A stretch of DNA of 57,867 bases, from positions 1 to 57,867 of the forward strand of contig JAJEBQ010000013.1 of the NCBI GenBank assembly GCA_022822495.1, read 5' to 3'. This DNA comes from Paracoccaceae bacterium. Its GTDB lineage: Bacteria; Pseudomonadota; Alphaproteobacteria; Rhodobacterales; Rhodobacteraceae. This document shows, in pieces, positions 7,985 through 15,808 of the stretch (positions are counted from its first letter, which is position 1; each line of letters begins with the position of its first letter). Below the pieces are notes generated by a model, which saw only the letters and a program-made list of their open reading frames with translations, was not told the origin of the DNA and did no database searches. A program made the translations under genes and the position numbers.

Positions 7985-8265
7985 TGAGTGAATTTGGTGA
8001 AGAACTGATCACGGCACTGAATGAAGCATTGGCCCATGCCAAGGGCGAGGGTCCAGGGTTGGTTCATGAACCTGTTAATCCACGTGATATTCGTAAGGCT
8101 GCTGCCTTGACCCAGGAGCAGATGGCACATCTTATGGGCATGAGTCTGCAAGGCTATTGCAAATGGGAACAGGGGCGACGGCAAATTAGTGGGCCGGCTA
8201 AAACCCTTCTGCGGATCATGGTTAAGGAACCAGAAGCAGTCAAACGTGCCTTGCTCGTATCCTGA
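7981..8265 (+). CDS. NadS-like helix-turn-helix antitoxin
   Basis: The start ATG at 7981 overlaps the toxin stop by 4 bases (a second ATG follows at 7984). At 94 aa it has the normal length. Residues about 34-80 are a Cro/CI helix-turn-helix (DIRKAAALTQEQMAHLMGM, GYCKWEQGRRQISGPAKTLL), and the family signature WEQGRR-x-x-GPA-x-x-LL-x and EPEAV near the C-terminus is present. It neutralises the upstream RelE-type toxin and likely represses the operon through the palindrome at 7623. Confidence 0.9.
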   Translation: MMSEFGEELITALNEALAHAKGEGPGLVHEPVNPRDIRKAAALTQEQMAHLMGMSLQGYCKWEQGRRQISGPAKTLLRIMVKEPEAVKRALLVS

Positions 8266-8306
8266 CAGATTCCCGCCTTGAACTTCTGAAGAAGGGTGTG
8301 AAGATC

Positions 8307-8447
8307 ATGGAAGCGAATGTCAATTCAACCCTGAATGCCATGCGTACGGACATTGAGCGAAGCCAGAACGTCCAAACCAGATGGATTATTGGTGTTGGTC
8401 TGGGTCTTGCTGCCCTCATTCTTGGGGTGGCTGCCTACTTGGGATAA
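8307..8447 (+). pseudogene. truncated paralogue of the coil-membrane protein at 5237
   Basis: The frame from ATG 8307 to TAA 8445-8447 encodes 46 residues. Homologous sequence extends further upstream in frame to about 8262 (RLELLKKGVKIMEANV), overlapping the antitoxin's last bases. It matches the 5237 protein: ELLEKDFKIMEANI against ELLKKGVKIMEANV, MRADIER against MRTDIER, then a membrane helix. About 14 residues of the coil and the N-terminal third are missing. The toxin-antitoxin module appears to have landed in front of it, removing its start. Confidence 0.6.
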
Positions 8448-8490
8448 ACGGACCAAGCCAGAATTAACCTGAGGGCCAGCAAAAGCCCAA

Positions 8491-8597
8491 GTTACCTCTC
8501 TCTCATTTGCGATTTAACGCACATCCTTGCCCTTTGAGGTATCCCAGCGCCTCCGAAATCAATGCGTTTCGGCTTTCAATGACTGCAGAAGGGGGTA
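8491..8597 (+). repeat. dispersed repeat, copy 3 (full length)
   Basis: The blocks CTCATTTGCGATTTAACGCA, CCCTTTGAGGTATCCC, GCCTCCGAAATCAATGC and CTTTCAATGACTGCAGA are in the same order and orientation as the copy at 4661. It lies 43 bases after the coil-membrane gene fragment, the same relation as copy 2 has to the intact paralogue. Confidence 0.7.
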
Positions 8598-8665
8598 ATT
8601 GACAATGACAGGGTATTGTGCTTATATATCACCTCGGATTTATCTTTGACAGGAGGTCAAGACTC

Positions 8666-8917
8666 ATGGTAACAAAAACGTCAACTAGGGTATCGGTTGA
8701 TCTTTTGCCTGATTTACATGAGGAATTGAAAGAGATAGCCCAGACCAGTGGAAAGAGCGTGAAGACTTATGTGACTGAGGCCTTGGAGTCTTGTATCCAG
8801 AGGGATACCGAAGAAAAAGATCGATTATGGGATGAGTTGGCTGAAGAGGCTTTGGAGGAGGGTCTGATCAGTATAGAAGAATCCAGGGATCTTATGAAAC
8901 GCATGAAAATTGCGTGA
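8666..8917 (+). CDS. ribbon-helix-helix (CopG/RelB-like) antitoxin, 83 aa
   Basis: I chose ATG 8666 over the longer frame from 8618 because AGGAGG lies 9 bases upstream of it. Residues 4-11 (KTSTRVSV) form the N-terminal beta strand, followed by LHEELKEIAQTSGKSVKTYV (two helices with the conserved G-S turn), which is the ribbon-helix-helix fold. The C-terminal acidic tail (DELAEEALEEG) would bind a toxin. The expected RelE-type toxin follows at 8914 but is broken, so this is an orphan antitoxin. Confidence 0.82.
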   Translation: MVTKTSTRVSVDLLPDLHEELKEIAQTSGKSVKTYVTEALESCIQRDTEEKDRLWDELAEEALEEGLISIEESRDLMKRMKIA

Positions 8918-9046
8918 CCTGCAGTATACTCGCAAAGCTAAAAAGCAGATTACCACTCTCATCAAAAAATAATCCAGAAATTGCAAGGAAACTGGCTGAG
9001 AGTGCCGAGAGTATCTGTTACAACCCGTTACAAGGTAAAGATGATC
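8914..9046 (+). pseudogene. RelE-type toxin remnant with compensating frameshifts
   Basis: The start GTG overlaps the antitoxin stop (GTGA). Toxin-like sequence is split over two frames: YTRKAKKQITTL in one, then KNNPEIARKLAESAESICYN and PLQGK in the frame of the start codon. Two indels, one near 8925 and one in the A6 run near 8965, scramble the middle. After PLQGK the homology ends and the sequence enters the opposite-strand ISL3-like remnant. The essential C-terminal half of a RelE toxin is absent. Confidence 0.7.
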
Positions 9047-9204
9047 CTATCCCGGACACCGGCCCCCGCATGCCGGGCAAACCAAACGATCGGTGCCATC
9101 GTGGGCAATATGAACACGCACTTCCTGCTCCTCGTGGACAACTTCCAACTCCACAACCTCCTAGAGAGGCTGAAGGTCAAGCAATCGGTTGATGGACTCC
9201 CTGG
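9047..9204 (-). pseudogene. N-terminal remnant of an ISL3-family transposase
   Basis: Read on the minus strand, SINRLLDLQPL-stop-EVVELEVV then EVRVHIAHDGTDRLVCPACG and GRCPG-stop-DH match the N-terminus and zinc finger of ISL3-family transposases (LGLxGPWEVV..., CPxCG, CPxYDH). The stops TAG (9161-9163) and TAG (9047-9049) sit where the family has Trp and Tyr. Only about 50 residues remain; no catalytic domain or terminal repeats were found. The fragment truncates the neighbouring RelE toxin. Confidence 0.65.
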
Positions 9205-9501
9205 GTGAGGTCAAGTCTTGGTTTACGTCGTCTTGTCATGGTTCCCTTTCCCTGTCATTGAAATTGTTGCAGGGGCATTATCCCATTTGGGACTGTTCTT
9301 CAACAACACTTTTGGAACAACCTGCCATTCCATAAAAAAAAGGGGGGTGATCCACTATATTTGGGGAAGAGCCAAATTTTAGAAGCGATTACCCTGTTTT
9401 CTGGGTTAGCTCCAGAATCGGGACAACATTCGTTGGATAGAAATGAGCGTGATAGACATCGGACCAGAATTGGTTCCTCAACGAAAATGCCCGGCCGCAA
9501 A
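9205..9501. other. stretch without a supported gene
   Basis: It separates the ISL3 remnant from the TIGR04255-type operon. One short minus-strand frame (9300-9500) has no ribosome binding site or recognisable motif. I see no convincing feature. Confidence 0.4.
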
Positions 9502-10112
9502 TCAGGAAGGGCTTCGATCTACATTTTCTTGTAGTCGGCAGAAATGAACGGAGAGTTTGAAGACGAAAAGATAAAATCCAGCCATGCTAGGTGTAAACAG
9601 TTTGTTTTCAGACAACAGAGACTTCACAGGTATCGAATGTAGATCGTCAAGAAGTGCTACATGGTCCTCGTTTAATTGGGCGCCGGCTGGAAGATAGAAG
9701 ATATTGGTGACAGATTGAGACTTGATAGCCGCAATTTTTGCTTTAACAGCGTCTTCTGCCAGATTATGATTTTTAAAACGTGCTTTGATTGCAGATAATT
9801 TTACAATCGGTGCAAATACGATCTTTGTTGCTAAAACACGCTCATTATCTGTATATATATCGCACGAATTGGAAAGTACGATGCCTCGTACTTGGCTTAT
9901 TCATCGGTTTCAAATGAGTACAATTTAAAGCCACGCCAACCGTCTCCTTGCAGAACTTCATCAGGGCTTACATCTCTCGCAGTGGAAATATAATAACCCT
10001 TTTTGCTCCCTTGATTAAGAGATTCAAGATTACGTAGGAATTCTTTCTGGTTAGGTTCGACCGTTACATAAAACGGAATCTGAGTCTTCAGTTGCTCAGC
10101 ATCGAAAGTCAT
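9502..10112 (-). pseudogene. third gene of the TIGR04255-type operon, frameshifted, about 203 residues
   Basis: ATG 10112 opens a frame (MTFDAEQLKTQIPFYVTV) that stops at 9897-9899. Directly after, another frame runs on without a start codon: RGIVLSNSCDIYTDNERVLA, FAPIVKL, IFYLPAG, LLDDLHSIPVKSLL, FYLFVFKLSVHFCRLQ, ending at TGA 9502-9504. Total length 611 nt is not a multiple of three, so one indel near 9900 breaks a single gene. The second half resembles a widespread uncharacterised protein with VLSNxCDI and FKLSVHF motifs. It follows a 104-aa gene by 6 bases. Function unknown. Confidence 0.7.
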
Positions 10113-10118
10113 TCTCTT

Positions 10119-10433
10119 TTAGGCCTCGTAAAGACTCTCGATATCTTCAAAAATTGCTGTTTCGAATTCCTTGCCAAGGCGTTCCTGCCTCTGGCTCAAG
10201 GATGTGTAGATGGAAGCCATATCACGAGCAAAATCCACAATAGGATTTTGCTTCGCTGAGTTGTTCATTATTTGGTCCAAAACAGAACTGTAGCTAGTTG
10301 CTACATTCTCAATCCTATAATTAGGTGTTTCTTGAGTTGGCCATTCAGTCGGTTCGGCTGCCATTACTGCTCCAAAAGCAAATGCTAAAACGCTAGTCGT
10401 TTGGGAGATCCGGCTTGAAGCTACGCTATTCAT
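10119..10433 (-). CDS. hypothetical protein, 104 aa, middle gene of the TIGR04255-type operon
   Basis: The ATG at 10433 overlaps the end of the upstream gene by 8 bases, so translation is probably coupled. The N-terminus has a short hydrophobic alanine-rich stretch (VLAFAFGAVMAAEP) that could be a weak signal or a buried helix. The rest is polar and helical, with QERLGKEFETAIFEDIESLYEA at the C-terminus. I do not recognise the family. Its position between two conserved hypothetical genes argues for a shared function. Confidence 0.65.
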   Translation of the reverse strand: MNSVASSRISQTTSVLAFAFGAVMAAEPTEWPTQETPNYRIENVATSYSSVLDQIMNNSAKQNPIVDFARDMASIYTSLSQRQERLGKEFETAIFEDIESLYEA

Positions 10434-11169
10434 AAGTAGGTCCCATTTCCTTAATTGTCTCCTTAGTCAAACAGCCAAAGAATTTTGCTTTGTTGGATTG
10501 TTTCAAACCCTCGAGTTCATCTTCAAGACTATCCACAAAAACTTGGAAGTTTGGTATATTGACATTTTTGATCGAGTCCACATCCACGAGAACGCCCGCC
10601 ACCTCTTTACCATTTAAGTTTCCACTTGCTCCTGTAGCAATTGAAAGAATATGATATATGTCGTTTTCGACTTGATGCACCTGGAGAGTAAAAAGTTCGT
10701 CACGTACCTTAAGACTACCTAACCTAATACTGGTATTTATTTTTGTAATCTGTTCCTGGAAATCGGCGGCTTGAATGAGATTCACATATTTGACCGAATA
10801 ACGGTCTATATACCCATCCAGTTCGTTCAGTTTGGCAATGCGTTGCATCACATTAAGAATATCTTTTTTGAAATTAGCCCATTTTGGGTAGGGTAACTCG
10901 CAACTTACAACGACGTTTAGATCGCCAATCAAAATTGAGTATCTACCAGTTTCCACACGCTGAATTGGGGTGAATCTAAGATTAGAATCATCCTTGCGTA
11001 AGGGGTAGGGAATTTCGGCAGATGGGAGCCTACGTAATCTCGTTCCTGGGCCAAGGTCGTACAGAAGGAATCCAGATAGAATATCAGCAAGTTTTGAGGC
11101 ACCATTCAACCGTACTTCAAATACAGCATCGACCAACGGTTCTCGCTCAAGGGATTTTGGTAAAAGTAT
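10426..11169 (-). CDS. TIGR04255 family protein (sporadically distributed), apparent ATA start
   Basis: The family is recognised by PLVDAVFEVRL near the N-terminus, IDRYSVKYVNLI in the middle and the end FFGCLTKETIKEMGPTYE. A TTG at 11136 would give 236 aa but would lose the conserved first 11 residues. In frame upstream, LLPKSLEREPL runs back to an ATA at 11167-11169, which sits 7 bases after a perfect AAGGAGG. So the natural start appears to be ATA, either a rare start codon or a lost ATG. First gene of a three-gene operon. Role unknown; its sporadic distribution suggests accessory or defence cargo. Confidence 0.75.
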   Translation of the reverse strand: MLLPKSLEREPLVDAVFEVRLNGASKLADILSGFLLYDLGPGTRLRRLPSAEIPYPLRKDDSNLRFTPIQRVETGRYSILIGDLNVVVSCELPYPKWANFKKDILNVMQRIAKLNELDGYIDRYSVKYVNLIQAADFQEQITKINTSIRLGSLKVRDELFTLQVHQVENDIYHILSIATGASGNLNGKEVAGVLVDVDSIKNVNIPNFQVFVDSLEDELEGLKQSNKAKFFGCLTKETIKEMGPTYE

Positions 11170-11610
11170 AACCTATCCTCCTTTTCCAATCAAAATCTTT
11201 CCTACCACCATACCGATACAAAGATTTCAGTCGGCAACAGATGATCACAATCGCATTCTGACTTTTGATTATAACTCTATACCTTCATTAGCCATTCAAC
11301 TGGAATTACTGCTTCCAGCATAGCAATCCCTAAAAAGCAATTCAATATAAGAATATCTGTTAGTTGCTCCAGATGTCTCTGAAACCATGTAAATAAACCC
11401 CATATAATATAGTCCAGAGATTGATTGACCTAGGGCATTCCTGCACCTCGGAAATTGTCTTGCACACTTCATTATTCAAGTACATAGGAATATAAGTAAA
11501 GCATTAAACGGAACTTCATTTGACATATAAATCATGTTTTCCCGTCTACAAAGGTTGTTCATCCATTATTTTATCCTGCAAACCTGTCTTTTACATGGCA
11601 ACACTCCCGA
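11170..11610. other. A+T-rich intergenic stretch
   Basis: It contains the ribosome binding site of the TIGR04255-type gene (CCTCCTT at 11177-11183, minus strand) and presumably its promoter. CACCTCGGAAATTGTCTT near 11443 weakly recalls the second half of the dispersed repeat. No protein-coding frame is convincing. Confidence 0.4.
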
Positions 11611-12055
11611 TCACCTGTTGAGACCCAACAATTCCAAGGCCTTCCTTTGCAGGGGTGTTGGTTCCGATATGACCGTAAAGGCATGATCAGGATATTTCGG
11701 CAGACAAACATCGTTCAGTGTCAAGGTTCCCAAATCAGCCAACAGAGTTGTCATGCTGTGGACAGGAAAGTTGTCCCGTGTTCGCTTTCTGTCAGCTTTC
11801 TTTTTGGCCGCAGATAATACCTTGGCCGGAGCAACCGTCGACGACCTCTCCTTGTGGGCTGTTTCCTTGTCATCATCTCGGAACAACAGGGGAGCCAGTT
11901 TTTGTTCCAGATACCATTCAACCAGATAGGCTATCAAACAAGCCCTTTTTTTGCCTAGAAGTGGTCAGATGCACCATTTCCATTTGATCCGCATTCTCCA
12001 TCTTTCTTGCCGAAATTCGGAAAGCACCACCTCAAGGTCAAACCCGTCCTGGCAA
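11611..12055 (-). pseudogene. C-terminal remnant of an IS1634-family transposase
   Basis: The clean frame 11937-11611 (108 residues, no true start) reads AYLVEWYLEQKLAPLLF, then KADRKRTRDNFPVHSMTTL, LADLGTLTLNDV and PTPLQRKALELLG. This is the C-terminal pattern of IS1634-type DDE transposases (YVEWHMRxxLAPLLF, KRTxDGLPVHSFRTLLADLATLT, TPLQxxAFELL). Upstream on the minus strand to about 12055 a degenerate FDLEVV-like stretch with a stop continues the homology poorly. The catalytic core is gone, so the element is dead. Confidence 0.75.
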
Positions 12056-12316
12056 AATGGCTTTGTCCAAGCGAGTTAGGGAAAGACAGATAGATAACAG
12101 CATAGCGGGTAGGCTAGATGCAAATATAACCCGTTTGCTTCCAGAACAGGTATGGTGGGTGCAGGAATATTTAAAAACGAGTTATGTTGTGGGAGTTTTT
12201 TAAATTTTGTGAGTGTATATTCAATTATCTAATCCACTTCCAAAATGTTTAAAACCTCAATATTTTATTTTCTATAATTACGACGTATAACACTATTCAG
12301 GAGCTAAATCATAAGT

Positions 12317-13357
12317 ATGGATGTTGATGGCCAGCCAATCGAACAGTTTTTGAAGAAAACCTACCCAGATTTCACAGGTGAATTCCAGATAGAAAAGACA
12401 ACTGGTGGACAATCCAACCCTACTTATGTCATTTCAATTGGTAATAGACCTCCCCTAGTACTTAGAAGAAGACCTGACGGTGATTTGCTTCCCTCTGCCC
12501 ATTCGGTTGCACGTGAGTTTCGTGTCCAAAAGGCCCTGGAACACACTAGGGTAAAAGTGCCTGAAATGATTTTGCATAGCGAAGATATATCAGTAGCAGG
12601 AACTGAATTTTACCTGATGAGTTACATTCCCGGACGAATATTCCATGACAACACCCTTAAAGCAGCATTACCAAGCGAAAGAAAATCCCTCTACTTTGCC
12701 ATGGCACGAATGCTGGCCAACATACATGCCGTCAATATTCACAAAGTGGGATTGGATAGCTTTGGTAAACACGGAAATTACTTTATGAGGCAAATTGATC
12801 GCTGGAGTAGGCAATGGCAACTGTCAACGCAGTCAGAAAACAATCATATTGACTATCTTGCTGCGTGGCTGAAAGATAATATACCTGATAATGATGAAAC
12901 AGCTCTGGTTCACGGTGATTATCGGATAGGAAACCTTGTATATGATTCCAATACGCCTTCGATCGCAGCGGTTCTTGACTGGGAATTATCTACCTTGGGA
13001 AACCCAATGGCAGACTTGGCAAATTGCTGTGCCTATGCCTGGTTTCTGAATTCAGATGAATATGGGAAGGGTATCAGAAATTTGAACTTGGCGGAACATG
13101 GACTACCTTCTATTGAAGAATTTGTTGAAGTCTACCAGGAAGAATCCCGTTGCAAGGAAAAATTGACCAGCTTTCACCTGTCTTTTGCCCTCTTTCGCAT
13201 GGCTGTAATCTTTACTGGCGTTGCTGATAGGGCGAGAAGAGGCAATGCGGCTTCAGGTAATGCATTCGAGTTGGGTAAAATTGCCCCAAGATTGGTGCAA
13301 AGAGCGGTCGAATTAACAAAGAGGGAAATTGGTGGTATTTCAAACAACATTTACTGA
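12317..13357 (+). CDS. APH-like acyl-CoA-associated kinase (ACAD10/11 N-domain type phosphotransferase)
   Basis: At 346 aa this has the aminoglycoside-phosphotransferase fold. The catalytic loop LVHGDYRIGNLVY (HGDxxxxN) and the metal-binding VLDWELSTLGNPMADLA are intact; TTGGQSNPTYVI is the nucleotide loop. Members that sit beside acyl-CoA dehydrogenases (ACAD10/ACAD11 domain, LvaA in levulinate catabolism) phosphorylate the hydroxyl of 4-hydroxyacyl-CoA. The acyl-CoA dehydrogenase gene follows by 11 bases, in keeping with that pairing. The start ATG at 12317 has AGGAG a little far upstream. Antibiotic modification is unlikely in this context. Confidence 0.85.
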   Translation: MDVDGQPIEQFLKKTYPDFTGEFQIEKTTGGQSNPTYVISIGNRPPLVLRRRPDGDLLPSAHSVAREFRVQKALEHTRVKVPEMILHSEDISVAGTEFYLMSYIPGRIFHDNTLKAALPSERKSLYFAMARMLANIHAVNIHKVGLDSFGKHGNYFMRQIDRWSRQWQLSTQSENNHIDYLAAWLKDNIPDNDETALVHGDYRIGNLVYDSNTPSIAAVLDWELSTLGNPMADLANCCAYAWFLNSDEYGKGIRNLNLAEHGLPSIEEFVEVYQEESRCKEKLTSFHLSFALFRMAVIFTGVADRARRGNAASGNAFELGKIAPRLVQRAVELTKREIGGISNNIY

Positions 13358-13368
13358 CTGAATTGATT

Positions 13369-14583
13369 ATGGAATTTACTTCAACTGAAAAGGTTTCTCG
13401 TCTGCAAGAGCAGTTAAATGCCTTCATGGCACAATATGTCATTCCAGCAGATGAAGAATTTCAACAAATTGCCGCGACTGGTACTTACCCCATTGAATTA
13501 ATTGATAATCTAAAGGAACTGGCCAGAAAAGAAGGTCTATGGAATCTGTTTTTACCAGGTTTGAAGAGCGATGAACCTGGTACAAGATTATCAAATGTAG
13601 AATACGCGCCCCTTGCTGAAATCATGGGTTGCTACCCCTGGGCCTCAGAAGTGTTTAATTGTAGTGCACCAGATACGGGCAACATGGAATTACTGCACTT
13701 ATTCGCGACACTTGAGCAACGGAAAACCTGGTTATACCCTCTTTTGGAGGGCACTATCAGATCCGCTGTTTCCATTACCGAACCGGATGTGGCTTCTTCT
13801 GATCCCACAAATTTACAAACGACCATTGAACGAGATGGGGACCACTATCTTATAAACGGTAAAAAGTGGTTTACGACAGGTGCACTTCACCCAAATTTTC
13901 ATTTCACAATAGTTCTTGGGGTATCAGATCAAGACGATGACTCACCACGACACCAGCGACATAGCTTCGTGATCGTTCCTGCAGATACCAAGGGGGTAAC
14001 GATCGTCAGGAATTTGCCAATAATGAACCATTTGGCCCTTGAAGGACACTGTGAATTGAACTTTGATAACGTTCGGGTACCACGTACAAATCTTGTTGGT
14101 GAGGAAGGTAAAGGATTCTCTTTGGCGCAAGCCAGATTGGGACCTGGTCGCGTTCACCATTGCATGCGAACTATTGGACAATGCGAAAGAGCCCTGGAGT
14201 TGATGTGTCGAAGGGCTTTGGAACGTAATGCCTTCGGCAAACATCTTTCAGATTATGCCAATATCCAGGATTGGATTGCCGAAAGCAGAATAGAAATTGA
14301 TCAGGCCAGATTATTAAATCTTTATACCAGCTGGTTGATGGATACACAGGGAAACAAGGCTGCCAGAATATTAATTTCAGAGATTAAGCTTGCAACCATC
14401 CGTTTGCAAACAAAAATCCTTGACCGTGCCATACAAGTCTGGGGTGCTGCTGGATTGACCAATGACACACCACTTGCTTATCTCTGGTCATGGGGACGGG
14501 CTCTTCGATTTATTGATGGTCCTGATGAAGTCCATCTGCGGTCTATTGCCAGGGCGGAACTCAAGAAATACAATACTGAGTAA
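13369..14583 (+). CDS. acyl-CoA dehydrogenase (ACAD10/11-like)
   Basis: This is a 404-aa FAD flavoenzyme, starting at ATG 13369 (the frame is open 2 codons further to a TTG). Recognisable blocks are SVSITEPDVASSDPTNL (FAD/substrate loop), INGKKWFTTGALHPNF, LVGEEGKGFSLAQARLGPGR, ERNAFGKHLSDYANIQDWIA, the flavin-binding IQVWGAAGLTNDTPLA and the C-terminal LRFIDGPDEVH. It is longer and closer to the ACAD10/11 branch than to short-chain dehydrogenases. With the upstream kinase it may eliminate phosphate from a 4-phosphoacyl-CoA to give an enoyl-CoA. Co-transcribed with its neighbours on both sides. Confidence 0.9.
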   Translation: MEFTSTEKVSRLQEQLNAFMAQYVIPADEEFQQIAATGTYPIELIDNLKELARKEGLWNLFLPGLKSDEPGTRLSNVEYAPLAEIMGCYPWASEVFNCSAPDTGNMELLHLFATLEQRKTWLYPLLEGTIRSAVSITEPDVASSDPTNLQTTIERDGDHYLINGKKWFTTGALHPNFHFTIVLGVSDQDDDSPRHQRHSFVIVPADTKGVTIVRNLPIMNHLALEGHCELNFDNVRVPRTNLVGEEGKGFSLAQARLGPGRVHHCMRTIGQCERALELMCRRALERNAFGKHLSDYANIQDWIAESRIEIDQARLLNLYTSWLMDTQGNKAARILISEIKLATIRLQTKILDRAIQVWGAAGLTNDTPLAYLWSWGRALRFIDGPDEVHLRSIARAELKKYNTE

Positions 14584-14620
14584 AAAGCGATAAAACAATT
14601 ATATGAATGTGCATGGGTAA

Positions 14621-15808
14621 GTGACTGAACAAAGGCAATTCAAACCTCTTGAAGGTGTTCGGGTAATCGAATTCTCACACATGATTTTTGGACCCTGTTG
14701 TGGTTTGTTTCTTGGCTTTCTGGGAGCTGAAGTCATCAAAGTAGAACCTCCAGGAGGAGATAAAACAAGAAACCTGACAGGCATGGGAGCATCTTTTTTT
14801 CCAACCTTTAACCGGGGCAAAAAATCTATCACTGTTGATACGAACACCCTTAAAGGCAAGACCGTCTTGGACAAGTTACTCTCATCTTCAGATATTGTGA
14901 TTGAAAATTTTCGCGATCAATCTCTTGGTAAAATGGGTTTGGAACCAGAGGAGTTGAAAGCCAAATACCCCCGATTGATAACTGTCTCGTGCAAAGGATT
15001 TCTGGAAGGACCCTATAAGGACCGATCTGCGCTGGATGAAGTTGTACAAATGATGACAGGACTGGCTTACATGACAGGACCGCCTGGCAACCCTCTAAGA
15101 ATTGGATCCTCGGCCAATGACATAATGGGAGGTTTATTTGGAGCCTATGCCGCAATCGCCGCCTTGCGTGAACGGGACTTGTCTGGTGAAGGAAGAAACG
15201 TCCGGGTAGGGCTGTTTGAAAACAGCCTTTTGTTGGTTGCCCAACATATGGTTCAGTACGAAATGCTTGGGGTTGAACCCGAACCCATGCCCAACCGGGC
15301 GTTTTCATGGCCGGTATATGATATATTCTCTACCGCTGATGGTCGTGATATTTTTGTCGGCGCGGTAACAGATGGTCAGTGGGAAGTCTTGTGCAAAATT
15401 CTGGACAAGGAGGATTTATTGGCAGACCATCGCCTGCAGACACGAATGGATCAGATAAATGCACGGCATTGGACCAAACCTATTTTCATGGAAGCCATCA
15501 AAAATTTTGATTTTGACACACTGACTAGTGAGTTTCAAAAAGTGGGAATCCCTTTTGCACCGGTCGCCAGACCCGCTGAGATGTACGATCACCCTCAAGC
15601 CAAGGCAGCTGGTGGCTTGCCAATATCAACTTCTGCAGATGGAAGGGAGATTAGGATTCCGGGAATGCCCTTAGAAATTGACAAGTCCAGAGTCGGCACA
15701 GAGTTTGACATTCCTGGTGTTGGACAAGACAATGTTTCTATCTTGACAGAATTGGGGTTTAACATGGAATATATTCAAGATGTTACAGGACAAAAAGGAA
15801 TCTGCTGA
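14621..15808 (+). CDS. CaiB/BaiF family (type III) CoA-transferase
   Basis: Product of 395 aa from a GTG start at 14621. Family features are GVRVIEFSHMIFGPCCG and LGAEVIKVEPPGGD at the N-terminus, RGKKSITVD, VIENFRDQSLGKMGL, the catalytic Asp in RSALDEVVQMMTG and IGSSANDIMGGLFGAYA. Type III CoA-transferases move CoA from a donor thioester to a carboxylic acid without an energy cost. It lies in the middle of the acyl-CoA cluster and overlaps the next gene by one base (TGATG). It probably activates the substrate of this pathway or recycles CoA from succinyl- or acetyl-CoA. Confidence 0.92.
   Translation: MTEQRQFKPLEGVRVIEFSHMIFGPCCGLFLGFLGAEVIKVEPPGGDKTRNLTGMGASFFPTFNRGKKSITVDTNTLKGKTVLDKLLSSSDIVIENFRDQSLGKMGLEPEELKAKYPRLITVSCKGFLEGPYKDRSALDEVVQMMTGLAYMTGPPGNPLRIGSSANDIMGGLFGAYAAIAALRERDLSGEGRNVRVGLFENSLLLVAQHMVQYEMLGVEPEPMPNRAFSWPVYDIFSTADGRDIFVGAVTDGQWEVLCKILDKEDLLADHRLQTRMDQINARHWTKPIFMEAIKNFDFDTLTSEFQKVGIPFAPVARPAEMYDHPQAKAAGGLPISTSADGREIRIPGMPLEIDKSRVGTEFDIPGVGQDNVSILTELGFNMEYIQDVTGQKGIC

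Noticed and set aside
9300-9500. 66-codon minus-strand frame
   Set aside because: Biased composition, no ribosome binding site and no relation to the flanking operon.
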